In this document: positions 7,478-15,900 of the stretch, one piece after another | Numbering within the stretch: the stretch's first letter is position 1 | Layout: the number at the start of each line of letters is the position of its first letter | NCBI GenBank assembly: GCA_903917305.1 | Contig: CAIXAA010000591.1 | Location: 1-22,538, forward strand | DNA from: an uncultured Myxococcales bacterium | Lineage (GTDB): Bacteria; Myxococcota_A; UBA9042 | Direction: 5' to 3' | DNA length: 22,538 bases | The notes under the pieces: generated by a model | Databases searched by the model: none | Told to the model about the DNA's origin: nothing | What the model saw: only the letters and a program-made list of their open reading frames with translations | Program-made: the position numbers and the translations under genes

Positions 7478-8797
7478 TCAAAAATCATGGTGAATCGCCA
7501 ACGTCAGATGCAGGTTGCTGCCGTGCAGCGAGGTGCCACCCACCGGATCGCTCGGGTCCAGCTTCTCCACGCTGCGCTGCGACAGCACGGTCCAGCCCAG
7601 CGCCACATCGATCTGCAACGGCTTTTTCACCACAGCCAGCGGATCCGCCAGCCGGATGCCGGCGCCCAGCGTCATCGTCGTCGCCGGCGCGTCGAGGTAG
7701 GTCGCCACGCCGTCGGCGCGCGGCAGCGGCGTCGGACGGTACTGCACGCCGCCGCGCAGGACCAGGGCCTCGCTCGCCTGCCACTCGAGACCCGCCCGCG
7801 GAATCAGGATGTCGCGCGCACCCAACGGCATCGGCTTGTTGTTCAGGTACAGGATCTGGTCCGGCGTGCCGCCCTTCTGCACCAGCGCGCGGTCGTCCAG
7901 CGACAGCTGCACGGTCGGCGCCAGCGGCGGGCACTCCGACCACAGCGCGTAGGCCACGCCGGCCGTGCCGAGCAGGGAGCCGTGCTTGTAGGAGGCGGCA
8001 AACGCAAACGTATCCGGCAGGAACAGCCCGACGCCGGCGATCGCGAAGTGCAGCAGCCCCACGTCCTCCACCTGCGCCGCCAGCGGAATTCCGTAGCGAA
8101 CTTCCGATTTTGCGCGGTAGACCAGCGAGAAGCGCAGGTCCGGGTTGGGCGTCACCGTGACGCCGAAGATCGGGAAGATCTTGGTCAACAGCTCCACGTC
8201 CATCTGCTTGCGTGTGACGCGATGGTCGAGGATCGACATGTCGACATCGGCGCTTCCTTGAAGCGTCGTCAGCAGTTGCGCCGATGCGCCGATGGTCAGC
8301 CACTCCAGCGGCCGCACGCCCAGGCCGAACACGAGCGCGAGCCGATCGCCCAGCGTGTCGTACATCGTCACCTGCGGCGTGCGGTAGTCGAGCGCGTCCA
8401 GGCGCGTCGGACCGCCCATCGGCAGGTGGATGGCGACCGCCAGCGCGGCACGGTTCTTGATCCAACCGCCCAGCGGCGTCGAGATCCCGATGTGCGCCAA
8501 GTAGTTGTCAGCCGGCAGCCGCGACGGGTAGTTGGACTGGCCCTTCTCGCGGTCGATCGTGAAGCGGTTCCACACCATGTCCGTGCCGAAGCCGAAGTGG
8601 ATGTGATCGGCCAGGGCGAGGTTGGCGGGGTTGGCGTAGACGGCGAAGTAGTCGTCGCTGATGGCTTCCGACGTGTTGCCCATGGCGGTGGCGCGCGGGC
8701 CAAAGCCGTAGAGCTCCATCGTCGTGGCAAAAGCCGCGGTCGAGCCGCAGACCAGCCAGGCGACAAGGCAGGCGCCGACGCGCAGCGCGGTCTTCAT
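7478..8797 (-). CDS. FadL/OmpP1-like outer-membrane beta-barrel protein
   Basis: This 439-residue protein starts with a typical Sec signal peptide (about 1-24, cleavage after AFA). The motif GFGPRATAMGNTSEAISDDY followed by ANPANLA is characteristic of the OmpP1/FadL/TodX barrel family, which moves hydrophobic molecules across the outer membrane. Alternating strands run to the end, and the last residue is Phe, the usual C-terminal signal for barrel insertion. Its start overlaps the end of the deacetylase gene by four bases (ATGA), so translation is coupled. Its stop is 10 bases before the next gene. The cargo is unknown. With a polysaccharide deacetylase and a membrane-anchored unknown as neighbours, an envelope-assembly or lipid-transport role is possible, but the family alone suggests hydrophobic substrate uptake. 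Confidence 0.82.
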   Translation of the reverse strand: MKTALRVGACLVAWLVCGSTAAFATTMELYGFGPRATAMGNTSEAISDDYFAVYANPANLALADHIHFGFGTDMVWNRFTIDREKGQSNYPSRLPADNYLAHIGISTPLGGWIKNRAALAVAIHLPMGGPTRLDALDYRTPQVTMYDTLGDRLALVFGLGVRPLEWLTIGASAQLLTTLQGSADVDMSILDHRVTRKQMDVELLTKIFPIFGVTVTPNPDLRFSLVYRAKSEVRYGIPLAAQVEDVGLLHFAIAGVGLFLPDTFAFAASYKHGSLLGTAGVAYALWSECPPLAPTVQLSLDDRALVQKGGTPDQILYLNNKPMPLGARDILIPRAGLEWQASEALVLRGGVQYRPTPLPRADGVATYLDAPATTMTLGAGIRLADPLAVVKKPLQIDVALGWTVLSQRSVEKLDPSDPVGGTSLHGSNLHLTLAIHHDF

Positions 8798-9675
8798 GAC
8801 ACCGCCCCGATGTGCACCGGGCGATCGCGCGGCGTGTGCCGTGCCACTTCGCTGACCGGGCCGAAGCGATGGCGGGAAAACAGTGCCTCGACCTTGGCTT
8901 GCACGCCGTCCAAGCCGACGTAGTACTTGAAGCGGCGCACGGGCGGCAGCGCCATGCGCGGCTGCTCCGGGTCCAGCTCACGCGGGTGGAGGTAGACGAC
9001 GGCGGGCGTCCCGTCGCGCTCCGCGGCTTGGAAGCTCTGTTCGATCAGCCACATCGGCAACAGGCGCAGGTAGCCGCCGCCGGCGTAGGACAGCCCGCGC
9101 CCGGCGATCAGGCGCGGCACGGTCGGGATCTCCGTGATCGAGCGGCCGTCGTCGAGCACGAGGTCGAACGGCCGGCTGCGGTGCAGAAGCATGCCGCCGT
9201 GGGCGCGGTTGGCGAGGAACAGCGACGCGTCGTAGCGGATGCCGCGCGAGGCCAGGATGGGGAAAGCCCAGGTCTGCTCATCGCCAATCGAGAAGCCAGG
9301 CGCGCGAAAACACTGCACATCCCGGCCACTGGCCTTCGAGATCGCCGCGAGCGACGCATCGAGATCGCGGGCAAAGCCGTCGCGCCCGAGATCGCCGACC
9401 AGGCGGTGCAGGTGGCCGTGCGAGCCGATCTCGTGGCCGGCCTCCGCGATGCGCGCGATGAGGTCGGGGTGGCGCTCCGCCACCCAGCCGAGCACGAAAA
9501 ACGTCGCGTGAACGTTGTGTTGCGCCAGCAGCGCCAGCATCCGATCGGTGGCCAAGGCGACGCGCGACGGCTGCTGCGCCCACGCGTCCGGCTGCGGCGC
9601 GCCCTGGTACTCCAGGATATGGAACCAGTCCTCGACGTCGACGGTAAAGCCGTGCAGAAGCGGGCGGTCCAGCAT
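8794..9675 (-). CDS. Polysaccharide deacetylase, PEP-CTERM/XrtA-locus subfamily
   Basis: NodB-fold deacetylases remove acetyl groups from N-acetylated sugars using a metal held by Asp and two His. The 293-residue protein shows TVDVEDWF (11-18) for the acidic motif, ATFFVLGW (57-64), EIGSHGHLH (82-90) with the His86/His90 pair, and FRAPGFSIG for the third motif. The C-terminal segment, with VVYLHPREL, DPEQPRM and RRFKYYVGL, is the DUF3473-type tail that marks the subfamily found next to exosortase-linked exopolysaccharide loci (TIGR03006-like). No exosortase, glycosyltransferase or PEP-CTERM protein is visible here, so its polymer substrate is unclear. There is no signal peptide. It lies 63 bases after the kinase stop and overlaps the FadL-like gene by four bases. 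No strong ribosome site precedes the ATG at 9675. Confidence 0.92.
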   Translation of the reverse strand: MLDRPLLHGFTVDVEDWFHILEYQGAPQPDAWAQQPSRVALATDRMLALLAQHNVHATFFVLGWVAERHPDLIARIAEAGHEIGSHGHLHRLVGDLGRDGFARDLDASLAAISKASGRDVQCFRAPGFSIGDEQTWAFPILASRGIRYDASLFLANRAHGGMLLHRSRPFDLVLDDGRSITEIPTVPRLIAGRGLSYAGGGYLRLLPMWLIEQSFQAAERDGTPAVVYLHPRELDPEQPRMALPPVRRFKYYVGLDGVQAKVEALFSRHRFGPVSEVARHTPRDRPVHIGAVS

Positions 9676-9738
9676 GGGCGCAGTGTGGACGGCGGCGAGG
9701 AGCGTGGCAATACCGCGCGGGCTCGAGGCGACGAAGAG

Positions 9739-10992
9739 TTAGCCGCCGAACCCGCCAAGCTCCGGTGCGTGCGAGTCCACCGCCGCCATGCGCACGGTCT
9801 CCTTGGGCACGAGCAGGCCAAACAGCGGCAGGCGCAGCTCGATGCACAGCCCGCCGCCCTGCCGCGGTTGCGCGCGCGCCGTGCCGCCATGCGCCTCGAT
9901 GATGCGCTTGACGAGGTACAGCCCGAGCCCCGTGCCGCCCGTGTTGCTGTTGCGCGATGCGTCCGTGCGAAAGAACGCCTCGAACACGCGCAGGCACTGC
10001 TCCTGATTCAAGCCCGGTCCGCGATCCAACACGCGCACCAGCGCGCCCTGATCGCCGCGCTCGGTCTCGATGCGCAGGGATTTCGGCCCGATCGACTGGC
10101 CCTCCGCGTTGCGCGTATGCCCGTGCTGCAGCGCGTTCTCCACCAGCGTCGACAGCACGCGATCCAAGGCGTTGGCGTCGCCAAGGATCACGCCGTCGCC
10201 GATCTGCAGATCCAGTTCCAGCTCGAAGCCTTGCGCCGCGAGCCGCGTCTCGTCGCGGCGCAGCACCTGGCTGACCAGCTCGTCGAGCACGATCTCCTGC
10301 CGCTGCAGCAGCACGCGGTCCACGCCGACGCGCTGCGCCTCCATGAGCCGCTGGATGTGGCGCTCCAGCAAGGTGACCTCTTCGCGAATGCCCGTGAGCA
10401 GATCCGAACCTGGCGAGCGGCGCCGATCGACACCGGCGGGCGCATCGGCGCGGCCACGCTCCAGCTCGATCTGGATCAGCTCGAGGCCCAGCTCGATGCG
10501 CGCCAGCGGCGAGCGCAGCTCGTGCGACACGCCGGCCAACAGGTCCTTTTGCGCTTGCAGGATGCGGGCGATGCGGTCGGCCATCGCGTTGAGCGACAAG
10601 CCCAGACCGCCCAGCTCGTCGTCGTCGTCCACCGGGGCGCGCGCCGAGAGATCGCCCAGGCCCATCTCCGCGGCGACATCGCGCAAAGCCTCGGCGCGCA
10701 AGCGAAAACGGCGGGAATGCGACACAGCGACGAACACGAGGCCGGCCAGGCACACCATCGCCAGCCCGAGCATGATGAGCACGGCCAGCGCGGGACGGAC
10801 GCCGCCCGCCTCGCGAATCGCCACGGCCGCCGCGACGACGTCCGCGAGCATGGCCGCGACGCCAAGGCCGATGAAGCCCCATTCGGCGGCGTTGATGCGC
10901 TCGATGTCGGGATTGGCGGCGCCGCGACGTTCGCGCCCCGGCGGGCTGCTGCCTGCCTGGCTGTCTGCGGACGTGATTCCAAAGAAAACCAA
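9739..10992 (-). CDS. CpxA-like sensor histidine kinase lacking a periplasmic sensor domain
   Basis: The protein (417 residues) starts at a TTG four bases after the regulator stop; no ATG or GTG occurs before residue 48, inside the first membrane segment. Order: a hydrophilic N terminus (1-35), membrane helices at about 38-59 and 67-90 joined by only about seven residues, a HAMP-like linker (91-145), the dimerisation domain with phospho-acceptor His157 in VSHELRSPLARI, and the ATPase domain with the N box (LVENALQH, 283-290), G1 (DRGPGL), F box (FEAFFR) and G2 (GGTGLGLYL). The DHp domain resembles CpxA, and the dimerisation helices carry an Arg/Pro-rich insert at about 179-197. With almost no periplasmic loop it probably senses through the membrane or its N terminus. 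It presumably phosphorylates the adjacent regulator. Confidence 0.93.
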   Translation of the reverse strand: MVFFGITSADSQAGSSPPGRERRGAANPDIERINAAEWGFIGLGVAAMLADVVAAAVAIREAGGVRPALAVLIMLGLAMVCLAGLVFVAVSHSRRFRLRAEALRDVAAEMGLGDLSARAPVDDDDELGGLGLSLNAMADRIARILQAQKDLLAGVSHELRSPLARIELGLELIQIELERGRADAPAGVDRRRSPGSDLLTGIREEVTLLERHIQRLMEAQRVGVDRVLLQRQEIVLDELVSQVLRRDETRLAAQGFELELDLQIGDGVILGDANALDRVLSTLVENALQHGHTRNAEGQSIGPKSLRIETERGDQGALVRVLDRGPGLNQEQCLRVFEAFFRTDASRNSNTGGTGLGLYLVKRIIEAHGGTARAQPRQGGGLCIELRLPLFGLLVPKETVRMAAVDSHAPELGGFGG

Positions 10993-10996
10993 GCGA

Positions 10997-11704
10997 TTAG
11001 CCCGGCGTGGAGGGGGAATCGGCCGACATCATGTAGCCGGTGCCCCAGATCGTCTTGATGTGCCGCGGACTGCGCGCGTCTTCCTCGATCTTGGCGCGCA
11101 GGTTCTTGACGTGCACGTCGATCGAGCGGTCGTACGCCGCGTAGCCCACACCGCGCAGCATGTCCATCAGCGCGTCGCGCGACAGCACCTGGCCGGGATA
11201 GCGCAGGAAACAGCGCAGCAGGTCGAACTCCGTCGTGGTCAGCGCCACGGGCTTGCCGCGCACCGCCACCTCGCGGCGCGCGCAGTCCATCTCGATCTCG
11301 CCGACGCGCAGGATCTCCGCGGGTGTCGCCGTCGCCGGCGCCCCTTCGCTGCGGCGCAGCACGGCCTTGATGCGCGCCAGAAGCTCGCGCGGATTGAAGG
11401 GCTTGGCCAGGTAGTCATCCGCACCCAGCTCCAGGCCAACGATGCGGTCGTTGTCCGTGCCTTTGGCCGTCAGCATCACCACCGGCACGCGCGACTGGGC
11501 GCGCACGCGGCGCAGGACCTCGAAGCCGTCCATGCCGGGCAGCATCACGTCCAGCACCAGCAGGTCGAACACCTCGCTGGTCGCGCGCCGTACGCCTTGC
11601 AGACCGTCGGTCACCAGCACGACCTGGTAGCCCTCCGGCTTCAAGAAACGTTCGAGCAGCGCGCCCAAGCGCACGTCGTCGTCGATGATGAGCAGTCTTG
11701 CCAC
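10997..11704 (-). CDS. OmpR/CpxR-like response regulator
   Basis: This is a two-domain transcription factor of 235 residues, the normal OmpR-family length. The receiver domain has the acidic pocket DDD (8-10), phospho-acceptor Asp52 in LLVLDVMLPGMDG, Thr79 and Lys101. The stretch GTDNDRIVGLELGADDYLAKPF is very close to CpxR. The C-terminal winged helix ends with RSIDVHVKNLRAKIEED and the IWGTGYMM wing, and binds direct repeats in this family. I chose the GTG at 11704 because AAAGGGG lies six bases upstream and the receiver begins at once; the longer in-frame extension to 11806 is not conserved in style. It leads the run of envelope genes and is four bases from the kinase. By analogy with Cpx it may respond to envelope stress (inference). 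Confidence 0.94.
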   Translation of the reverse strand: MARLLIIDDDVRLGALLERFLKPEGYQVVLVTDGLQGVRRATSEVFDLLVLDVMLPGMDGFEVLRRVRAQSRVPVVMLTAKGTDNDRIVGLELGADDYLAKPFNPRELLARIKAVLRRSEGAPATATPAEILRVGEIEMDCARREVAVRGKPVALTTTEFDLLRCFLRYPGQVLSRDALMDMLRGVGYAAYDRSIDVHVKNLRAKIEEDARSPRHIKTIWGTGYMMSADSPSTPG

Positions 11705-11718
11705 GCGCAACCCCTTTC

Positions 11719-11743
11719 GCGCAGGTCCCAGGACGTCCTGCGC
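11719..11743. promoter_or_regulatory. Palindromic element upstream of the response regulator
   Basis: The inverted repeat GCGCAGG (11719-11725) / CCTGCGC (11737-11743) encloses and overlaps a perfect 12-base palindrome CAGGACGTCCTG (11729-11740). It ends 15 bases before the regulator GTG, next to its ribosome site. It could be an operator, for instance for autoregulation, or a leader hairpin. Further upstream in the same 138-base gap are an 8-base direct repeat CACGCTTG (11784-11791 and 11821-11828) and a palindrome TGGCCGGCCA (11796-11805). No convincing promoter was seen, only a weak TTGCAC with a poor -10. Confidence 0.4.
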
Positions 11744-11842
11744 AGTCCTAGAGCATGGACCATTCCGCGGCCGGTGCAACAGCCACGCTTGAGCTTGGCC
11801 GGCCACTCTTCATGAAAGATCACGCTTGCGCAACATCGGCAG

Positions 11843-12739
11843 CTAGCGCGCTGGCAGCTCCAGGTGTCGCTCGGTCGGCTTGGGCGGCGCCAGCGCATCG
11901 GCGCCACCGGCAGCGTGCAGCGCCAGCGGTCCGCCCAGCGCCAGCAGCTGCGCCGCCATCTGATGGCCGTAATCCCAGGTCGCGTAGTCGAGATCGGTGA
12001 GCTCCGACAGCATCGAAGCCTGCGCCGCGACATCCTTGCCGGCATCGAGCGCCACGCGCACCGCGTCGATTTCGTCCTGGATGCGCCGCGCCTCTTCCGG
12101 CGAAGTGGCCACCGGGGCCGCGCGCAGGTAGCCGTGCACATCGCCATGCGCGATCCGGCGTTCGATGCGGCCCGCCGCCCACGCCATCGCCGCGCGGTCC
12201 GTGCCGTCCGCCTTCTTGAGCTCGGTCAGCAGCCGCTGGGCATCCGCGTGCGTGCCGCACAGCCCCAGGGCAATCGTCGCGCGCAGCCGCGTCAGGTCGT
12301 CGGTGCGCTCCAGCGCGGTCCACAGCTGCTGCGCCGCGCTCGCCAGGCCGGTTCGGGCAAGACCCGAGATCGCGGCCAGTTGCACGCCGACGTCCTTGTC
12401 CTTGAGCGCGCGCCCCAGCGCCGGCACGACGCGCTCGTCCTTGATCGTCGAGAGCAATTCCAAGGCCTTGCTGCGATGCGCCGGATCGCTGCCGTCGAGA
12501 TCCGCCAGCAGCGTCGGCAGCGCCAGCGGCCCCAGGTGCGAGATGCGCGTCGTGCTGTCGCCCACGTGCCCAGGCGGGTCATCGAAGCGCTGCGCCAGCA
12601 GGTGCGGCACCTCGACATAGCGCTCGTGCGCCCACATCGACAGCCAGACGAGGCCGGCCAGCGCGCCCAGGCCGAGCGAGACCACGCCGAGCTTGGCCCA
12701 GGCGCCGGGATTGAACGTGCGATCGCTGAGGGCTGGCAT
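11843..12739 (-). CDS. Membrane-anchored HEAT-repeat protein
   Basis: The 298-residue protein has one transmembrane segment at about 17-37 (LGVVSLGLGALAGLVWLSMW) near the N terminus. Helical repeats follow at about 62-175, with recognisable HEAT/PBS-type units (LALPTLLADLDGSDPAHRSK, DERVVPALGRALKDKDVGVQ, then LAAISGLARTGL). HEAT solenoids bind protein partners and have no fixed catalysis. The last 100 residues are helical and Ala-rich with no recognised domain. The ATG at 12739 is preferred; an in-frame extension to 12796 would translate the hairpin repeat, which I take as non-coding. It is separated from the two-component genes by 138 bases and from lipoprotein gene A by the repeat array, so it may be its own unit. 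No clear promoter is seen. A scaffold at the inner membrane is the best guess. Confidence 0.8.
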   Translation of the reverse strand: MPALSDRTFNPGAWAKLGVVSLGLGALAGLVWLSMWAHERYVEVPHLLAQRFDDPPGHVGDSTTRISHLGPLALPTLLADLDGSDPAHRSKALELLSTIKDERVVPALGRALKDKDVGVQLAAISGLARTGLASAAQQLWTALERTDDLTRLRATIALGLCGTHADAQRLLTELKKADGTDRAAMAWAAGRIERRIAHGDVHGYLRAAPVATSPEEARRIQDEIDAVRVALDAGKDVAAQASMLSELTDLDYATWDYGHQMAAQLLALGGPLALHAAGGADALAPPKPTERHLELPAR

Positions 12740-12753
12740 GGGGCTCGACGGGT

Positions 12754-12815
12754 GTGCGCAAAGCACAAAATGAAGGCCCGAAGGGCCGGACCACAATCAG
12801 GCGCGTCAACGCGCC
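12754..12815 (-). repeat. Three-hairpin repeat unit, copy 1, terminator-like
   Basis: This 62-base unit contains three small inverted repeats: GTGC/GCAC (about 12754-12766), GGCCC/GGGCC (12775-12787) and GGCGCGT/ACGCGCC (12800-12815). On the minus strand the middle stem GGCCC-TTC-GGGCC is followed by TTCATTTT, which has the form of a Rho-independent terminator. It is about 80% identical to copy 2, with a period of 77 bases. Confidence 0.75.
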
Positions 12816-12830
12816 AAGCCGGACAAAAAG

Positions 12831-12894
12831 GTGCGCGAAGCACAAAATGGCGGCCCGCAGGGCCGGGATCACAAAGCTGGCGCGTTAGAGCGCC
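12831..12894 (-). repeat. Three-hairpin repeat unit, copy 2, terminator-like
   Basis: This is the second unit, 64 bases long, starting 16 bases after the stop of lipoprotein gene A. It has the same three stems: GTGC/GCAC at 12831-12843, GGCCC/GGGCC at about 12852-12864 and GGCGC/GCGCC at 12879-12894. On the minus strand the middle stem is followed by GCCATTTT. The loops differ from copy 1 while stem pairing is mostly kept, the pattern expected if structure is selected. Confidence 0.75.
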
Positions 12895-12910
12895 GCGTGC
12901 AAACACTGAA

Positions 12911-15900
12911 TCACAGGCACGGTTCCGCGACCTGGATATCGTCGAGGAAGATGCCCTGGTACTTGTCGTTGTTCAGGTTGTCCTGGCTGTCGAACTCGAA
13001 GCTGATCACCATCGCGCCCTGGCCCTTGTACTTGGACAGGTCGACCTGCTTGGCAATCACGGCCTTGTAGTCCGCCGCCACCATGCCGGTCTTCTTGCTC
13101 CACAGCAGCTGCTTGATCGTCGGCGAGGAGTAGGTCACGTAGATCTCGAAGGTCTCCCAGCTCTGCTCGACGTCGATCCAGGCATTGAAGCTGAGCACGG
13201 CGCCCTTCTTGAGGTCATTCGACAGCGTGAACGGCTTGGAGGTTAGGTTGCCCTTGACGCCCTTGGAGCCCAGGCTCGTGTCGTCGTAGTTGAACACCGT
13301 CGGGTTGCCGAAGTAGATTTCGCTGTTGCCCGTCAGGTACTTGTGCGCAATGGCCTGCCACTTCGCGACGCTCGACGTGCCCGAAGCGCTCCAGCTCACC
13401 AGGCCGCTCTCGGCGGTCTCGATCGGCAGGGCGGCGTCCGGCACGCAGCAGCCGGTGCCCGGCTTGAAGTCGGAGCTGCAGGCGTACGACTTGGCGGAGC
13501 TGGCGGGGTCCACGCTCATCGCGCAGAAGAACTTCTTGCACGAATCCGGCGCGGACGGCTGGCACTCCTTGTCGCCCAGGCAGCCCGGCTTGTCGCACAC
13601 CGTCGAGACCGCGACGTTGTCGACATAGGCGCCTTCGAACGTGTTCTTGGTCTCGGTGCCCGCGTCGAACTCGAAGGTCAGCTTGGCCGTCTTGCCCTTC
13701 CAGGTGTCCGGGATGTTGAGGACGACGGACTCCCAGTGCGTGTTGGTCGTTCCGGCGATGTCGTAGGAACTCCACAACCATTCCGTGGCCTTGGTCGGAT
13801 CGACCTGGGCCGGGTCGGTCAAGCCGACGCGCATCCGGTCGATGACGAAGCTCGGCGGCTGCACGTTGAAGATGGCGCCGTCCCACTCGGTGGAGAGGTA
13901 CAGGTCGAACGTCACCAGGGAGCTGCCGTTGGCCGGCACGGTGAACACCGGGCTGCTGGCGACGCCGGCCGGCACGTTGGCGCCGGCGTTGTACGTGCCG
14001 TTGTTGCCGAAATACAAGGAGTACGTGCCGGTCTTGGCCTTCAAGGCGCTGACGTTCCACTTGATGGTCGTGTCGTACGGCTTGCCGAAGCCGCCTTGCG
14101 CGTTGCCGGTCAGGTTCTTGACCTTCCAGCCGGTCGGCAGTGTGCCGGCCTCCATGCCTTCGCTCGCCAGCGGCGACTTGGCGGAGCAGCACGTCGGCGA
14201 CACCGACACGTTGCTGCAGGTGCCCGCCGCGCACGTGTCGGTGGTGCAGCTGTCGGCGTCGTCGCAGTCCTTGTCGACGATGCAGCAGCCGGCAACCTTG
14301 GCATAGGAGCAAGCGTGGTCCGCGAGGTTGCAAGTCGCCGTATTGCAAGCCTTCTGCGGGCACATGGTGTCGTCCTGGCACGGATTCGGCTCGCAGGCGA
14401 TGTCGACCTTGACGTCGTCGATGCACACGCCGGTGTAGTTGTTGGCGGTGCTGTCACAGGCATCGAAGGTGAAGCAGAGCTGCACCGACTTGCCGCCGTA
14501 CGCATCGAGATCCACCTGCATGCCCAGCAGCTTGCCCTCGGTGGTGCCGAAGATCGCGTCGCTGGTCCACAGCGGCTTCTGCAGCTGGCCCGCGTCGAAC
14601 ACGCCGACCGTCAACTGGTCGATGGCGCAGCCGCCCTGCGTCGGCGGGTTCTTGTAGGCCGACGCCTGCTGGCCGGACCACTCCGTCTGCATCTTCACCT
14701 TGAACGACGCGAGGTTGTAAACCGTGCCGAGCTTGACCGCGATGGGCGCCGTGCAGATGGTGCCCTGCGGTCCCTTGCCCGCGCCGAGCGTCGGATCGTC
14801 GTAGCTGTCGCCGGCCGCGTTCGAGAACGCCAGGCCCGGCCCGGCGTTGCTGCCGCAGGTGCTGTTGATGTGCCAGGTCACGGCCTTGGAGTTGCCGCCC
14901 TTGGCCTGCCACGTCGACATGCCGGCATCGAAGCCGTCGCTGAACGTGTTCGACGGCGCGCAGCACGCCGGATTGTCGCCGTTGGGCGTGTTGGCGCAGG
15001 CGCCGGTCGTGTCGCCGGTGGGGATCACGCACATGTCCTTGGTGCAGTCGTTGTTGTCCTCGCAGTCGATGGACCCGACGCAGCAGTCCGGCTTCTTGTC
15101 GTGGAAGCACACGCCGAGCTTGTCGACGTTGACGAAGTTGGTGCAGCTCTGGTCGTCGCACGGGCTGGCGCCGTCGACCGCGCAGGTGCCCACGCCGTCG
15201 CCGCACGTCACGCCGATGTCGGCGCACAGCGTCTCGATCTTGACGTCGTCCAGGTAGATGCCTTCGTAGTTGTTCTTGGCGCCGTTGGTCGTCGAGAACG
15301 CCCACTCGATCGTGACCGACTGGCCGCCGTACTTGGCGAGGTTCACCACGAAATGCTGCCACTTGCCGCCGGTCGTCTTGCCGATGGCGGTGCTGTACCA
15401 CACCGGCTGCACTTCGCCGGAGACCTTGACGGTCACCACGTCCTTCTCCGCGATGCACTGCGAGCCGCCCTGGTCCTTGCCGAGGTCGACGCAGCTGGAA
15501 CCCGGCGAGCACGGCGTCGCCGAGCAGTCGCCCTTGGGCAGGCCCTTGGCCATGTAGGTCGGCTCGGTGTCGAGCCACAACCAGTAGTGCAGCATCATGC
15601 TGTCGCCGAGCAGCACTTCGGGCGTCTTGAGCGAGGTCTGGATGCCCGTGCCCGTGCCGCCATTGCCCGCGCAGCCCTTGTCGACCGTGATCGAGTTGTC
15701 GTACACATGGCAATCATTGCCGAAGTACAGCGAGCTCTTGCCGCTGTGCGCCCGCTTGGTCTCCGTGTGCCAGGTCACGTTGCCATTGGCGGCGACGCTC
15801 GACGCGACGAAGTTGTCCAAGGTGCCGCCCTCGAAGCTGGTATCGAGCGGCTTCTTCTGCTCCTTGCAGCAGTTGAATTGCGGTGCGTACTCGCACAGGC

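Noticed and set aside
9676..9738. Promoter between the kinase and deacetylase genes
   Set aside because: A TTGCCA occurs, but the only correctly spaced -10 (CACACT) matches at three positions, too weak to list.
12754..12894. Possible CRISPR-like array
   Set aside because: Only two units, about 80% identical, no regular unique spacers and no cas genes.
12740..12906. Minus-strand short frames reading through the hairpin repeat, including an extended start for the HEAT protein
   Set aside because: The peptides simply translate the repeat (recurring LCFAH-like strings). Stem pairing with loop changes fits a structural, non-coding element better.
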